A DNA stretch of 50,284 nt from an uncultured Clostridium sp. (GCA_948466265.1 CAOJZU010000012.1:1-50284); one strand, 5' to 3'. Shown: positions 21,087-33,432, numbered from the stretch's first letter. Program-made: numbers and translations. The notes: generated by a model from the letters alone, not told the origin.

Positions 21087-22189
21087 ATGGTTATAGATAT
21101 AGGATATATAAAAAGAGTAACTAAAAGAATACTTACATTAGCAATTACACTTATTCGGAATATATCTCGCTTTCAAAATGGCAATATTTTATATGCCATT
21201 TTTGATTGCGTTTATAATTAGCATAATGGTGGAGCCAATTATAAAATGGTTTTCTAGAAAAACGAAAGTTCAAAGAAAACCGAGTGCAATAATAGTTCTT
21301 ATTCTTGTTTTTGGCATAATTGTAGGACTACTTATATGGGGAATAGCAGTATTAATAGACGAAGGTGCAAATTTACTAAAAATGATAAATGAATATGTAG
21401 GTACAGGATACAGCTATGTGCTAGATTTAATTGATAAATTAAACTTTGATGAATTAAGACTTTCAGAAGAAGTAGTAAATATGCTAAAACAATCGATGTC
21501 AAACTTCTTACAGCAAGTATCAAATTTTGCCATAAATTTTTTAACATCTATGATGTCAGTATTTACTTCGATTGCAACAGTGCGGAATATATACAGTAGT
21601 TACAATACTTGCAACTTATTTTATGTGTGCAGATAGAATATATATATTAGATCAAATAGAACATCATTTTCCAAAAGAATGGGTAAAAAAATTAAGTAAA
21701 AACATAAGAAAGATAACAAAGCTTTTAGGAGGATATCTAAAGGCACAGGTAATACTAATAGCTATAAACTTTATGTTAGTTTTAATTCGGACTATTTGCA
21801 TTTGAAATGTTTGGATTAAATGTAGAATATCCGTTACTTATGGCACTTTTTATAGCATTTTCAGATGCGCTTCCAATACTTGGATCTGGTACAGTAATGT
21901 TACCTTGGGCAGTAATTTGCCGGGTTTAGAGGAGATATAAACCTTGCTATATCATTGGTAGTTTTATATGTAATTATAACTGTTGTAAGACAATTATTAG
22001 AGCCAAAAGTTGTAAGTAAACAAATAGGAATACATCCAATAATTACTTTAATTGCTATGTATACTGGATATAAAGCAATTGGAATTTTAGGAATGTTAGT
22101 TCGGGCCAATAATAATTATAATACTAAAATCAATATTTGAAACTTTAATAGATAAGGGAATATTAAAAACATTGTTTGATAAAAGATAA
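21087..22189 (+). CDS. AI-2E family transporter / permease (five CGGN sites)
   Basis: A 365-aa polytopic protein of the AI-2E (PerM/YtvI) family after removing the extra C at 21156, 21583, 21788, 21921 and 22102. Two of these are CGGG (C-GFRGD and LV-GP-IIII), showing that GGG codons take part as well. Seven or eight membrane segments flank the family's central region (FPKEWVKKLSKNIRKITKLLGGYLKAQ) and the C-terminal signature ALPILGSGT, LLEPKVVSKQIGIHP and GYKAIGILGMLVG. The substrate is unknown; the name reflects the first member described. The ribosome site itself contains CGGAGG. Confidence 0.88.
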
Positions 22190-22199
22190 ATATTGTATG

Positions 22200-22226
22200 G
22201 GCGATTATATAAATCGCCTATTGTTT
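22200..22226 (+). terminator. intrinsic terminator after the AI-2E family gene
   Basis: GGCGATT pairs with AATCGCC across a 5-base loop, followed by TATTGTTT. Confidence 0.75.
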
Positions 22227-22236
22227 AAATCCATAA

Positions 22237-22265
22237 TTGACTTGTTTTACATAAAATGATATAAT
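22237..22265 (+). promoter_or_regulatory. promoter of the diaminopimelate dehydrogenase gene
   Basis: TTGACT, a 17-bp spacer and TATAAT, then a leader of about 98 nt containing ATGCATAAATATGCAT before the AAAGGAGGG ribosome site. I see no lysine-riboswitch core in this leader. Confidence 0.75.
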
Positions 22266-22363
22266 GTTTCAGTAACTATAAATGTGAGATTGAGAAAACT
22301 TATACACACTCAATTTCATTGTTGTTTAACCACATGCATAAATATGCATAAAGGAGGGCAAAT

Positions 22364-23347
22364 ATGGAAGGAAAAATCAGAGTCGGTATCTGCGGATACG
22401 GAAACCTTGGAAGAGGGGTGGAAAGTGAGCTTGCAAATTCTCCTGATATGGAGCTTGCTGCAATTTTCACAAGAAGACCGCCGAATGAATTGGAAGTCAA
22501 ATCTGGCGTACCCGTTGTAAATGTCAAGGACTTTGCAGAATGGCTTAACAAGATCGATGTTATGATCATGTGCGGGGGATCTGCAACGGACTTACCTTAT
22601 TGGGGTCCGATAGTTGCAAGCAATTTTACTGCTGTTGACAGCTTTGACACACACGCCAAGGTATTTGAGCACTTTATGGCTGTTGACGAAGCGGCAATGA
22701 AAAATGACAATGTCTACATCATAAGCAATGGATGGGATCCGGGGCTGTTCTCAATCATCAGAGGATACGCAAATGCTATCTTACCGCAGGGAAAAACAGA
22801 GACCTTCTGGGGCAAGGGAGTAAGCCAAGGACACTCTGACGCTATAAGGCGTATAAATGGTGTCAAAGATGCTATCCAGTATACGATTCCTAAGGAAGAA
22901 GCACTGAAAAGAGTAAGAAACGGCGAAAGGCCGGATTTTAAACCGAGAGATAAGCATTTGAGAGAATGTTTTGTTGTAGCAGAGGAGGGTGTAGCTAAAA
23001 CATTTATTGAAGAGCAGATCAAGGTAATGCCTAATTACTTTGCTGAGTATGATACAGTTGTTCACTTCATAACAGAAGAAGAACTGAAAAAAGAACACTA
23101 CCAAATGCGTCACGGCGGTTTTGTAAACCACTTTGCGGAGACAGGAGATGGTAATAAGGAAAGTATTGAATTTTCTTTGAATCTTGACTCTAATCCGGAG
23201 TTTACGGCATCAGTGCTTATTGCCTATGCAAGAGCAGCATACAGGCTTAAGAAGATAGGGTATTCTGGAGCATTTACACCGTTTGATGTGCCTCCGGTAC
23301 TTATGTCACAGAAAAACAGAATGGAGCTCATTAAAGAAATCTTATAA
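22364..23347 (+). CDS. ddh: meso-diaminopimelate dehydrogenase
   Basis: A 327-aa NADPH-dependent enzyme that makes meso-diaminopimelate from tetrahydrodipicolinate in one step, for lysine and peptidoglycan. The Rossmann motif is GICGYGNLGRG. Conserved active-site regions are visible: CGGSATDLP, SNGWDPG, WGKGVSQGHSDA and MRHGGFVNHF. Base composition and codon choice differ sharply from the neighbours: many codons end in C or G, and CCG, ATC, GAC and CGT are used. It has its own promoter and terminator. This suggests recent acquisition by horizontal transfer. It has no in-frame CGG and no frameshift. Confidence 0.96.
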   Translation: MEGKIRVGICGYGNLGRGVESELANSPDMELAAIFTRRPPNELEVKSGVPVVNVKDFAEWLNKIDVMIMCGGSATDLPYWGPIVASNFTAVDSFDTHAKVFEHFMAVDEAAMKNDNVYIISNGWDPGLFSIIRGYANAILPQGKTETFWGKGVSQGHSDAIRRINGVKDAIQYTIPKEEALKRVRNGERPDFKPRDKHLRECFVVAEEGVAKTFIEEQIKVMPNYFAEYDTVVHFITEEELKKEHYQMRHGGFVNHFAETGDGNKESIEFSLNLDSNPEFTASVLIAYARAAYRLKKIGYSGAFTPFDVPPVLMSQKNRMELIKEIL

Positions 23348-23365
23348 CATTGCCCAAAGAAAAAA

Positions 23366-23410
23366 GAGGGTCAAGTCCTGTTGGATTTGACCCTCGAAAT
23401 TTTTTCTTTT
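23366..23410 (+). terminator. intrinsic terminator after ddh
   Basis: A 9-bp stem GAGGGTCAA/TTGACCCTC is followed by a long T-rich tail. Confidence 0.88.
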
Positions 23411-23487
23411 TTCTAAAATCCCTTTCTTTTTTTATAAATATTAGATATAATTAAAAAAACAAAAAAAACAAAAAGGAATGATAAAAG

Positions 23488-24093
23488 ATGAATTTGCCAA
23501 ATAAATTAACAATAATTAGAATATTACTTGTACCAGTGATGTGTATTATTCCATTTCTAGGACTAAAAGAGCAGATACTAGGAATAGAATTAGAATTTTG
23601 GATTATGAACTTAATATTTATCATAGCATCACTAACAGATAAATTAGATGGATATATAGCAAGGTCAAGAAATCTAGTTACAAATTTTGGAAAGTTTTTA
23701 GATCCAATTGCAGATAAAATACTAGTACTTGCTGCAATGTTAATTTTAGTAGAAAAGCAAATGATACCTGCATGGATACCAATTATTGTATTGACACGTG
23801 AATTTGTTGTTTCTGCATATAGACTAATTGCAGTAGAACAAGGTGGAAAAGTAATCGCAGCATCATTTTGGGGCAAACTAAAAACAGTAACTCAAATGAT
23901 AGCAGTTGTCTTTGCATTTATAAATATTAATAGCACAAATGTATTTTTTAGCTTTATACATGGAAACCTAAACGGTATAGAACTTATAATAAATGCTGTC
24001 ACAAGTATAATGCTTGTAATCTCAGTAATTAGCACAATATTCTCAGGATGGGACTACATAAAGGGTGGAAAAGACCTATTTAAAGATAAATAA
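23488..24093 (+). CDS. pgsA: CDP-diacylglycerol-glycerol-3-phosphate 3-phosphatidyltransferase
   Basis: A 201-aa integral membrane enzyme that makes phosphatidylglycerophosphate. The CDP-alcohol phosphotransferase motif is clear (DKLDGYIARS, then GKFLDPIADK), with its metal-binding Asp residues. Membrane helices lie at about 5-30, 35-55, 85-110 and 150-185. An AAAAGGAATG ribosome site precedes ATG. ligA follows 26 bp later. No CGGN site. Confidence 0.92.
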   Translation: MNLPNKLTIIRILLVPVMCIIPFLGLKEQILGIELEFWIMNLIFIIASLTDKLDGYIARSRNLVTNFGKFLDPIADKILVLAAMLILVEKQMIPAWIPIIVLTREFVVSAYRLIAVEQGGKVIAASFWGKLKTVTQMIAVVFAFININSTNVFFSFIHGNLNGIELIINAVTSIMLVISVISTIFSGWDYIKGGKDLFKDK

Positions 24094-24119
24094 GCTAAAA
24101 AATTAGGAGAAAAAAACAT

Positions 24120-26122
<2,003 letters not shown>

Positions 26123-26142
26123 AATAATAGTTAGGAGAGTTT

Positions 26143-26379
26143 ATGGATAATAAAAACTTTGAAGAATTTGAAGAAATACTAAGTAATGGATATCAAGTAT
26201 ATTTCACATATTTGAGTAATAGATATTTACTTTTCAAAACAGCCAAGAATTGTTATACACAAAAACTAATTCATGTAGGACAAAAAAACCCACCTGCCAA
26301 AATGTCTATGGTAACTAAAAAATATATAATGGAGATTTATCCGTTTATGGAAGATGTAGAATATAAATATGATGTATAG
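26143..26379 (+). CDS. small conserved-looking protein, 78 aa, unknown
   Basis: An ORF with an AGGAG site 20 bp after ligA, followed at once by a terminator, so it is probably the last gene of the pgsA-ligA unit. It begins MDNKNFEEFEEIL and has aromatic-rich strands (YQVYFTYLSNRYLLFK) and a C-terminal acidic, tyrosine-rich part. There is no signal peptide or membrane segment. I do not recognise it. No CGGN site. Confidence 0.6.
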   Translation: MDNKNFEEFEEILSNGYQVYFTYLSNRYLLFKTAKNCYTQKLIHVGQKNPPAKMSMVTKKYIMEIYPFMEDVEYKYDV

Positions 26380-26384
26380 AATAT

Positions 26385-26414
26385 GGGGTCTAGCAAGTAC
26401 TAGACCCCGTTTCA
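26385..26414 (+). terminator. intrinsic terminator closing the pgsA-ligA unit
   Basis: GGGGTCTAG pairs with CTAGACCCC across a 6-base loop, followed by GTTTCAC. Confidence 0.8.
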
Positions 26415-26436
26415 CATAAAATTCACATAAAAAGCA

Positions 26437-26466
26437 TTGATTTTTCTACTCAAAACTATATATAAT
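26437..26466 (+). promoter_or_regulatory. promoter of the ABC exporter pair
   Basis: TTGATT, an 18-bp spacer and TATAAT, then GAGAGGATAAGG before ATG at 26501. Confidence 0.65.
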
Positions 26467-26500
26467 ATTAAAAGACAAAAAATAGAGAGGATAAGGAAAA

Positions 26501-28271
26501 ATGCTAAAATTATTCAAGAAACTAAATAAAAAAGAAATATTACTAATTATAGTTTGTTTAATATTTATTGTATTTGGAGTTTGGCTTGATTTAAAATTAC
26601 CTGATTATATGTCAGAGATAACTAAACTTGTACAAACCGAGCGGAAGTACGATTTCTCAAATAATAGAGCAAGGTGGATATATGCTTGCATGTGCTGGGC
26701 GGTAGCTTAATTTCTAGCTGTATTGTTCGGATACTTCGCAGCATATATTGCAACATCATTTTCTAAAAAACTTAGAGGAGACTTATTTTGCAAAGTAGAA
26801 GACTTTAGTATGGAGGAAATGAATAAATTCTCAGTTAGTAGTCTTATAACTAGAACTACAAATGATGTAACACAAGTAGAAATGCTAATCGCAATGGGGT
26901 TGCAACTAATTGTAAAAGCACCAATAACAGCAATTTGGGCTGTAACTAAAATATTAGATAAAAGCTTTACATGGAGTGCGATAACAGGAGGAGCAGTAAT
27001 TATACTTATTCTAACAGTAGGTATTTTAATGAAATTAGTTTTACCTAACTTTAAGAAAGTACAAAAAATAATAGACAAAGTAAATAGTGTAACACGTGAA
27101 AATCTAACAGGAATTAGAGTTGTTAGAGCATTTAATGGTGAAGAATATCAAGAAGAAAAGTTTGATAAACAAAACACAGATTTAACAAATTTGCAAACAT
27201 TTAATCAAAGAATGATGTCTGTAATGTCACCTGTTATGTATCTCATAATGAATGGATTGACACTTGCAATATATTTTGCTGGTAGCTATATGATAGAAAG
27301 TGCAGGAATGTTGGACAAAATAAATATTTTTAGCAACATGGTAGTATTTTCGTCTTATGCCATGCAAGTTATAATGTCATTCTTAATGCTTGCTATGATA
27401 TTTATGATGTGGCCAAGAGCTTCAGTTTCAGCTTCAAGAATATTAGAAGTGCTAGAATCTAAAATATCTATTAAAAATGGTAAAATAAAGGAAAATAAAA
27501 CTGATTTAAAAGGTACAGTTGAATTTAAAAATGTATCATTTAAGTATCCAGATGGAAGGGATTATGTTTTAAAAGATATCTCATTTAAAGCAAATAGAGG
27601 AGATACGATAGCTATAATTGGGTCTACTGGTTCTCGGAAAATCTACATTAATAAATTTAATACCTAGATTTTTTGATGTAACAGATGGAGAGGTGTTAGT
27701 TGATGGAGTTAATGTAAAAGATTTTAATTTGGAATTCTTATATAATAAAATAGGATATGTACCACAAAAAGCTGTAATGTTTGGAGATAGTGTAAGAAAT
27801 AATATTGATTATGGAGAAAATGGAAAACAAAAAAAGACAGATGAAGAGATAAAAAAGGCAATTGAAGTAGCTCAAGGTAAAGAATTTGTTGAAAAAATGG
27901 AAAATGGATATGACTCTCATGTAGCAAGTGGAGGAACAAATGTAAGTGGTGGGCAAAAACAAAGATTAAGTATTGCAAGAGCTATTGCAAGAGACCCAGA
28001 AATATATATATTTGACGATTCTTTTTCTGCATTAGATTATAAAACAGATAGTATGCTAAGACGAGAATTAAAAAAACACACAAAGGATGCTACAAATATA
28101 ATTGTTGCTCAAAGAATTGGTACAGTAATGCAAGCAGACGAAATTATTGTATTAGACGAAGGAAAATGTGTGGGAAAAGGAACGCATAAAGAGCTTTTGA
28201 AAACTTGTGAAGTCTACAAGGAAATTGCATACTCACAATTAAGTAAGGAGGAATTAGAGAATGCGGAGTAA
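26501..28271 (+). CDS. ABC exporter, half-transporter A (four CGGN sites)
   Basis: A 588-aa ABC transporter of the multidrug/lipid (MsbA-like) type after removing the extra C at 26642, 26700, 26728 and 27635. Six membrane helices occupy about 1-320, with TTNDVTQVE in a coupling helix. The ATPase domain has Walker A GSTGSGKST, Q-loop VPQKAVMF, signature VSGGQKQRL, an Asp-Asp Walker B (YIFDDSFSALD) and AQRIGTV in place of the usual His switch. The lack of Walker B Glu and of switch His marks a degenerate nucleotide site, typical of one half of a heterodimer. One CGGA codes the middle Gly of the Walker A. Its end overlaps the next gene. Confidence 0.92.
28261..28267 (+). other. CGGA recoding site at codon 2
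   Basis: ATG CGG A: the zero frame would end after ATG CGG AGT AAA TGA, while a +1 shift at CGG gives Met-Gly-Val-Asn-Asp-Thr-Lys-His and then the whole transporter. The same bases encode the last residues (Asn-Ala-Glu-stop) of the upstream gene. Confidence 0.8.
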
Positions 28272-30097
28272 ATGATACAAAACATGTGCAAAGAAATGTT
28301 GGACCACATAGAGTGCATGAAAAACCTAAAAACTTTAAAAAATCCATAATAAAATTACTTCGGTTATCATAAAAAACTAAGACCTTTTTATATTACTGCT
28401 GTTGTTCTTGGGATTTTAAGTTCAGTATGCTCTATTATTGGACCTAACAAATTAGCTGACCTTACTGATACTATAACAGAAGGGATTTTTACAGGTATTG
28501 ATTTTGATAAAGTGATTAGTATATCTTTATTTATACTAGGACTATATATAGTAAGTGCAATTTTTAATTTTGCTACAAGTTTTATAATGGCAACCACTGC
28601 AAATAAACTTGCAAAAAGATTAAGAACTAATATATCAAAGAAGATAAATAGATTACCTCTAAAGTATTTTGATAGACATTCTTTTGGAGATATACTATCT
28701 AGAGTCACAAACGATGTAGATACAATTGGAATGTCAATTAGCCAAAATTTAGGAACATTTATATCAGCAATTGCACTATTAGTATCATGTGTTGTAATGA
28801 TGTTTTATACAAACTGGATAATGGCAATAACAAGTATATTAACCTCACTTATTGGTTTTTCGTTTATGTTTTCTATACTTCGGAAAATCACAAAAATACT
28901 TTAATAAGAGACAAGTAGAACTTGGAAAATTAAATCGGACATATAGAAGAGATGTATTCAGGATATAATGTTGTAAGAGTATACAATGGAAAGAAAAAAG
29001 CAATTAATGAATTTAAAAATTTCAATGAAGGACTATTCGATAGTAGTAGAAAAAGCCAGTTTTTATCAGGACTTATGCAGCCTATTATGGCATTTATAGG
29101 AAACTTTAGTTATCTTGCAGTATGTGTTGTACGGGGGGGTTTTAGTAAAAGAAGAAATAATTACATTTGGTATTATAGTTGCATTTATTGTATATGCAAG
29201 ATTATTTACATCACCACTTCAGCAAATTGCACAGGGACTCACAAATCTCCAATCTGCAGCTGCAGCTAGTGAAAGAGTATTTGAATTTTTAGAAGAAGAC
29301 GAAATGTTAGATGAATCAGAAAAAACAAAATTCCTAGATAAATTAAATGTTAAAGGGAATATCGAATTTGAACACGTAAAATTTGGATATGATGATAGCG
29401 ATAAGTTAGTCATAAAAGACTTTTCATGTAAAGCTAAACCACGGAGAAAAAATTGCAATTGTTCGGACCTACTCGGAGCCCGGAAAAACAACTTTAGTAA
29501 ATCTTTTAATGAGATTTTATGATATAACTTCTGGAAAGATTACAATAGATGGAGTAGACACAAAGGAACTAACAAGAGAAAATATACATGACTTATTTAT
29601 AATGGTACTTCAAGATACATGGTTATTTAATGGTACTATAAGAGATAATATTGTATATAACAAAGAAGATGTAACGGATGATGAAGTTATGGAAGCATAC
29701 AGAACTGTTCGGACTAGAGCATTTTATAAAAGGGCTTCCAAATGGCTTAGATACAAATTTAAATGATACAGAAAGTATATCAGCAGGACAAAAGCAGTTA
29801 CTTACAATTGCAAGAGGAATGATAGCGAATTCACCATTTTTAATACTCGATGAAGCAACAAGTAATGTAGATACAAGAACGGAAGAGCTTGTTCAAAAAG
29901 CTATGGATAAATTAACTAAAGGAAGGACTTCATTTATAATTGCACATAGATTATCGACAATAAAAAATGCAGATTTAATATTGGTTATGAATGAAGGAGA
30001 TATCGCTGAGCAAGGAACACATGAAGAACTCTTAGAGAAAGATGGCTTTTATGCGAAATTATATAATAGTCAATTCGAAAAAATGAATATAGAGTAA
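28261..30097 (+). CDS. ABC exporter, half-transporter B (ten CGGN sites)
   Basis: A 608-aa partner of the preceding exporter half. Removing the extra C at 28264, 28361, 28881, 28936, 29132, 29442, 29464, 29474, 29481 and 29710 gives one continuous protein, the most sites of any gene here. The start ATG has an AAGGAGG site, and codon 2 is already CGGA, so decoding must shift directly after initiation. The ATPase domain has Walker A GPTGAGKTT (all three glycines from CGGA), Q-loop VLQDTWLF, signature ISAGQKQLL, Walker B LILDEATS and switch AHRLST, so this is the catalytically competent half. It overlaps the upstream gene by 11 nt in another frame. Confidence 0.93.
29442..29485 (+). other. four CGGA recoding sites across an ABC Walker A motif
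   Basis: Sites at 29442, 29464, 29474 and 29481 encode P-G-EKIAIV-G-PT-G-A-G-KTT. Three fall within 21 nt and supply every glycine of the nucleotide-binding loop. Confidence 0.9.
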
Positions 30098-30184
30098 TAG
30101 GCAAATTTTTGTGGAGCCTGACAAGCAATAAAAGAAAATTATATCAATAACATCAAAAAATAAAGTAGGAACTTTTGTTGATAG

Positions 30185-30217
30185 AAAAAGCATATTTTAA
30201 AAATGTGCTTTTTTTAT
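30185..30217 (+). terminator. intrinsic terminator after the ABC exporter
   Basis: AAAAAGCATA pairs with TGTGCTTTTT, followed by a T run. Confidence 0.8.
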
Positions 30218-30261
30218 ATTGTATGAATGTTGAGGTGTGAGTATTTTTTTGTCATATTCTA

Positions 30262-30317
30262 TTGACAATTGAATATATATTCAACTATAATAGTAATATA
30301 GTTGAACAAATACTCAA
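30262..30317 (+). promoter_or_regulatory. promoter with overlapping metal-repressor operators
   Basis: TTGACA, an 18-bp spacer and TATAAT (30262-30291). The spacer contains the perfect palindrome TTGAATATATATTCAA (30269-30284), and a second, imperfect copy TTGAACAAATACTCAA lies at 30302-30317. ArsR/SmtB repressors bind such AT-rich palindromes over promoters, so this is the likely operator of the downstream metal operon. Confidence 0.75.
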
Positions 30318-30350
30318 TTAAAAGCATAGAATAATAAGGAGGAAAAACGA

Positions 30351-30713
30351 ATGTCAAAGAATGAGTTTGTATGTGATTGTAATGTGATACATAAGGATGT
30401 AGTTGATAAAACCATAAATAATATGCCAGATCAAGACTTGTTCAACAAACTGGCAGAGTTCTTTAAAATTCTTGGGGATACAACAAGAGTAAAGATATTA
30501 TTTGCTCTAGATCAAAATGAGATGTGTGTTTGTGATATTGCAAATGTGCTTGGAATGAGCAAATCTTCAATTTCACATCAACTGGGGACATTACGAAGAA
30601 GCGGAATAGTAAAGTGTAAAAAACAAGGTAAAGAAGTGTTTTATATGCTTGATGATGACCATGTAAAAGAAGTGTTTGAAATTGGTACAGAGCACATTGA
30701 ACATAAAAAATAA
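30351..30713 (+). CDS. ArsR/SmtB-family metal-sensing repressor (CadC-like)
   Basis: A 120-aa winged-helix repressor. It carries CDC near the N-terminus (residues 9 and 11) and MCVCD in helix 3, the thiolate pattern of CadC/ArsR alpha-3 sites that bind Cd, Pb, Bi or As. The recognition helix is MSKSSISHQLGTLRRSG. It precedes a P1B ATPase and a ZIP permease, so it probably releases the operator when thiophilic metal rises. It uses CGA for Arg, showing that CGA is an ordinary codon here. The CGG trinucleotide present is out of frame (AGC GGA). Confidence 0.9.
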   Translation: MSKNEFVCDCNVIHKDVVDKTINNMPDQDLFNKLAEFFKILGDTTRVKILFALDQNEMCVCDIANVLGMSKSSISHQLGTLRRSGIVKCKKQGKEVFYMLDDDHVKEVFEIGTEHIEHKK

Positions 30714-30732
30714 AGGAGTGAAAATAAATAAT

Positions 30733-32575
30733 ATGAGGAAGCAAGTAATTTCAATAGTAATTTCGATGTTATTATTTATAATATCATTAGTAGTAAAATT
30801 TAATAATGATATAGTAAATAAAGTGTTTTTTATTATAAGTTATCTTGTAGTAGGATTTGAAGTTTTAAAAGAAGCAATTGAAAATATTTTTAAAGGAGAG
30901 TTTTTTGACGAGAATTTTCTTATGGCACTTGCAACAATAGGAGCATTTGCAATTGGAGAATTTCCGGAAGCAGTGGCGGTTATGCTTTTTTATCAAATAG
31001 GAGAAACATTTCAAAGCTATGCGACTGATAAATCAAAAAAATCTATTATAGATTTAATGGATATAAGACCAGACTTTGCAAATGTGCAGGTAGGAGAAAG
31101 TATTAATAAAGTAAATCCAAATGAAGTAAAATTAGGAGATGTAATAGTTGTTAAAGCAGGAGAAAAAATTCCATTAGACCGGAATTATAGTAAGTGGAGA
31201 AAGTACAGTAGATACAAAGGCTCTCACAGGGGAAGCACTTCCAAGGGGAGTAAGAGCTAGTGATGATGTTTTAAGTGGATATATTAATTTAAGCGGTGTA
31301 TTAAAAGTTAAAGTGACAAAGGAATTTGGAGATAGTACAGTAAGTAAGATATTAGAATTAGTGCAAAATGCAAGCCAAAAAAAGGCTAAATCAGAAAAAT
31401 TTATCACTAAATTTGCAAAATACTATACACCAATAGTTGTAATTTTAGCTATACTTCTTGCAGTAGTTCCACCACTTTTAATACATGGGGCTTCTTTCTC
31501 AGAATGGATATATAGAGCATTATCATTTTTGGTAGTATCTTGCCCTTGTGCTTTAGTAATATCAATTCCACTTAGCTTTTTTGGTGGAATTGGAGGAGCT
31601 TCAAAAAATGGAGTTCTAGTAAAAGGAGGAAATTATTTAGAAGCATTGTCAAAAACGGAAATAGTAGTTTTTGATAAGACAGGAACATTAACTGAAGGCG
31701 TTTTTGAAGTACAAGAAATAAGTGCTGTAGATATGTCGAAAGAAGAACTTTTGGAAATCGTAGCATATGGGGAAGATGGCTCAAACCATCCAATATCTAA
31801 GTCTATAAAAGAGGCATATGGAAAAGAAATAGACAAATCTAAAATTGCTGATGTAAATGAGATATCAGGATATGGAATTGCAGCAAAAGTTTTAGATAAA
31901 GATATTTTAATTCGGAAATGAAAAATTGATGAATGAAAGGCAGATTGAATTTGATAAATGTAATGATCCAGGAACGACTGTATATATTTCTATAAATAGC
32001 AAATATGCAGGATATATATTGATTTCGGACAAAATAAAAAAGGATGCAAAAGAAGCTATATCTGGTCTAAAGAAAAACGGAGTAAGACAAATAACAATGT
32101 TAACAGGAGATAGGAAAGAAGTTGCAATCAAAGTTTCAAAGGATTTAGGAATAGATAAGGTATATCCCGAATTATTGCCAGATGGAAAAGTGAAAAAAGT
32201 AGAAGAATTATTAAAACAGAAAAGTAATAAAGGTAAATTAGTTTTTGTAGGAGATCGGTATAAATGATGCACCAGTGCTTGCTATATCAGACATTGGAAT
32301 TGCAATGGGTGGACTTGGATCAGACGCTGCAATTGAGGCAGCAGATGTAGCTATAATGACAGACGAACCTTCAAAAATAATAAAGTTAATCAAAATATCA
32401 AAAAAGACCATGAGAATTGTTAAAGAAAATATTATATTTGCAATTTGTGTTAAATTACTTGTATTAGTCTTAAGTGCTATGCGGAATATCTACAATGTGG
32501 GAAGCAGTTTTTGCTGATGTAGGTGTTTCAATTATTGCGATTATAAATGCACTAAGAGCATTAAGAGGAAAATGA
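30733..32575 (+). CDS. cadA: Cd/Zn/Pb-exporting P1B-type ATPase (four CGGN sites)
   Basis: A 612-aa P1B ATPase after removing the extra C at 31180, 31913, 32256 and 32482. It starts directly with membrane helices and lacks the usual N-terminal metal-binding domain. Visible motifs are TGEA in the actuator, CPC in the metal-binding helix (SCPCALV), the phosphorylation site DKTGTLTEG, HP in the nucleotide domain (SNHPIS) and the hinge GDGINDAP. The CGGT at 32256 encodes the second Gly of that hinge, and 31180 is PLD-G-IIVSGES. With the CadC-like repressor upstream, a role in exporting Cd or Zn is likely. Confidence 0.92.
32256..32259 (+). other. CGGT recoding site in the GDGIND hinge of the Cd/Zn ATPase
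   Basis: GGA GAT C GGT ATA AAT GAT: the catalytic hinge Gly is reached only by a +1 shift. The zero frame ends three codons later (TAT AAA TGA). Confidence 0.88.
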
Positions 32576-32643
32576 ATATACCTAGACCATGAATTAACAT
32601 AATAGAACGACCTGCATATTATATAACATAGGAGGAAACAAAA

Positions 32644-33410
32644 GTGTACAACGTGTTATATAGTATAGCAGGAATTTTAATACCTTTTGCTGGAACGAGT
32701 TTGGGAAGTAGTTTAGTATTTTTTCTTAGAAAAAATATGAATGAGAAATTCCAAAAGATAATAGTAGGATTTGCAGCTGGTGTTATGATTGCAGCATCAG
32801 TTTGGTCGCTTATATTACCATCTGTTGAAATGGCAGAAGAAAAATATAAACTTGTTTGGATGCCAGCGGCTGTACGGACTAATTCTAGGGGTAGTATTTT
32901 TATTAATAGTTAATAAAATGGCTGAAAGCATTGAAAAAAGAAAAGATGGGAAGAAGCTTAATATGCTTTTATTTTCTGTTACACTACATAATATTCCGGA
33001 AGGAATGGCAGTAGGTGTATGTTTTGCAGGATTTTTATCTGGAAATTCAGGAATTGCTTTAATTGAAGCAATTGTGCTTGCAATAGGAATAGCAATTCAA
33101 AATATTCCAGAAGGTGCAATTATTTCAATGCCACTAAAGATGTCAGGAACAAGCCGAGGTAAAGCGTTTTTATCAGGAGTATTATCAGGAATAGTGGAGC
33201 CAATTGCAGCTCTTGTAACGGTGATACTAATAAATGCTGTTGTTCCACTATTACCATATCTACTATCTTTTGCAGCAGGAGCAATGATATTTGTTGTAGT
33301 AGAGGAATTAGTACCAGAAATGCATAATGGAAATAAGTCGATTTTAGGAATTATCCGGAGTAACCATAGGTTTTGTAGTCATGATGGTATTAGATATAGC
33401 TTTGGGTTAA
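32644..33410 (+). CDS. ZIP-family metal permease (two CGGN sites)
   Basis: A 254-aa polytopic protein after removing the extra C at 32875 and 33356. The ZIP signatures HNIPEGMAVG and NIPEGAIISMP give the His, Pro and Glu metal ligands of helices 4 and 5. It starts at GTG after AGGAGG. ZIP proteins usually carry Zn or Fe inward. It lies 68 bp after the ATPase, so it is probably co-regulated by the same repressor. The second site is close to the C-terminus (II-G-VTIGFVVMM). Without it the last membrane helix would be lost. Confidence 0.88.
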
Positions 33411-33432
33411 AATTATAATAGGAAAAAATAAA

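Noticed and set aside
22266..22363. Lysine riboswitch upstream of ddh
   Set aside because: The leader is too short, and the conserved lysine-riboswitch core sequences are missing.
29129..29145. Homopolymer error at the run of seven G in the ABC exporter
   Set aside because: The seven G are needed as GGG GGG G after the C (VV-G-GVL), so the run length fits the protein. Only the preceding C breaks the frame, as at the other sites.
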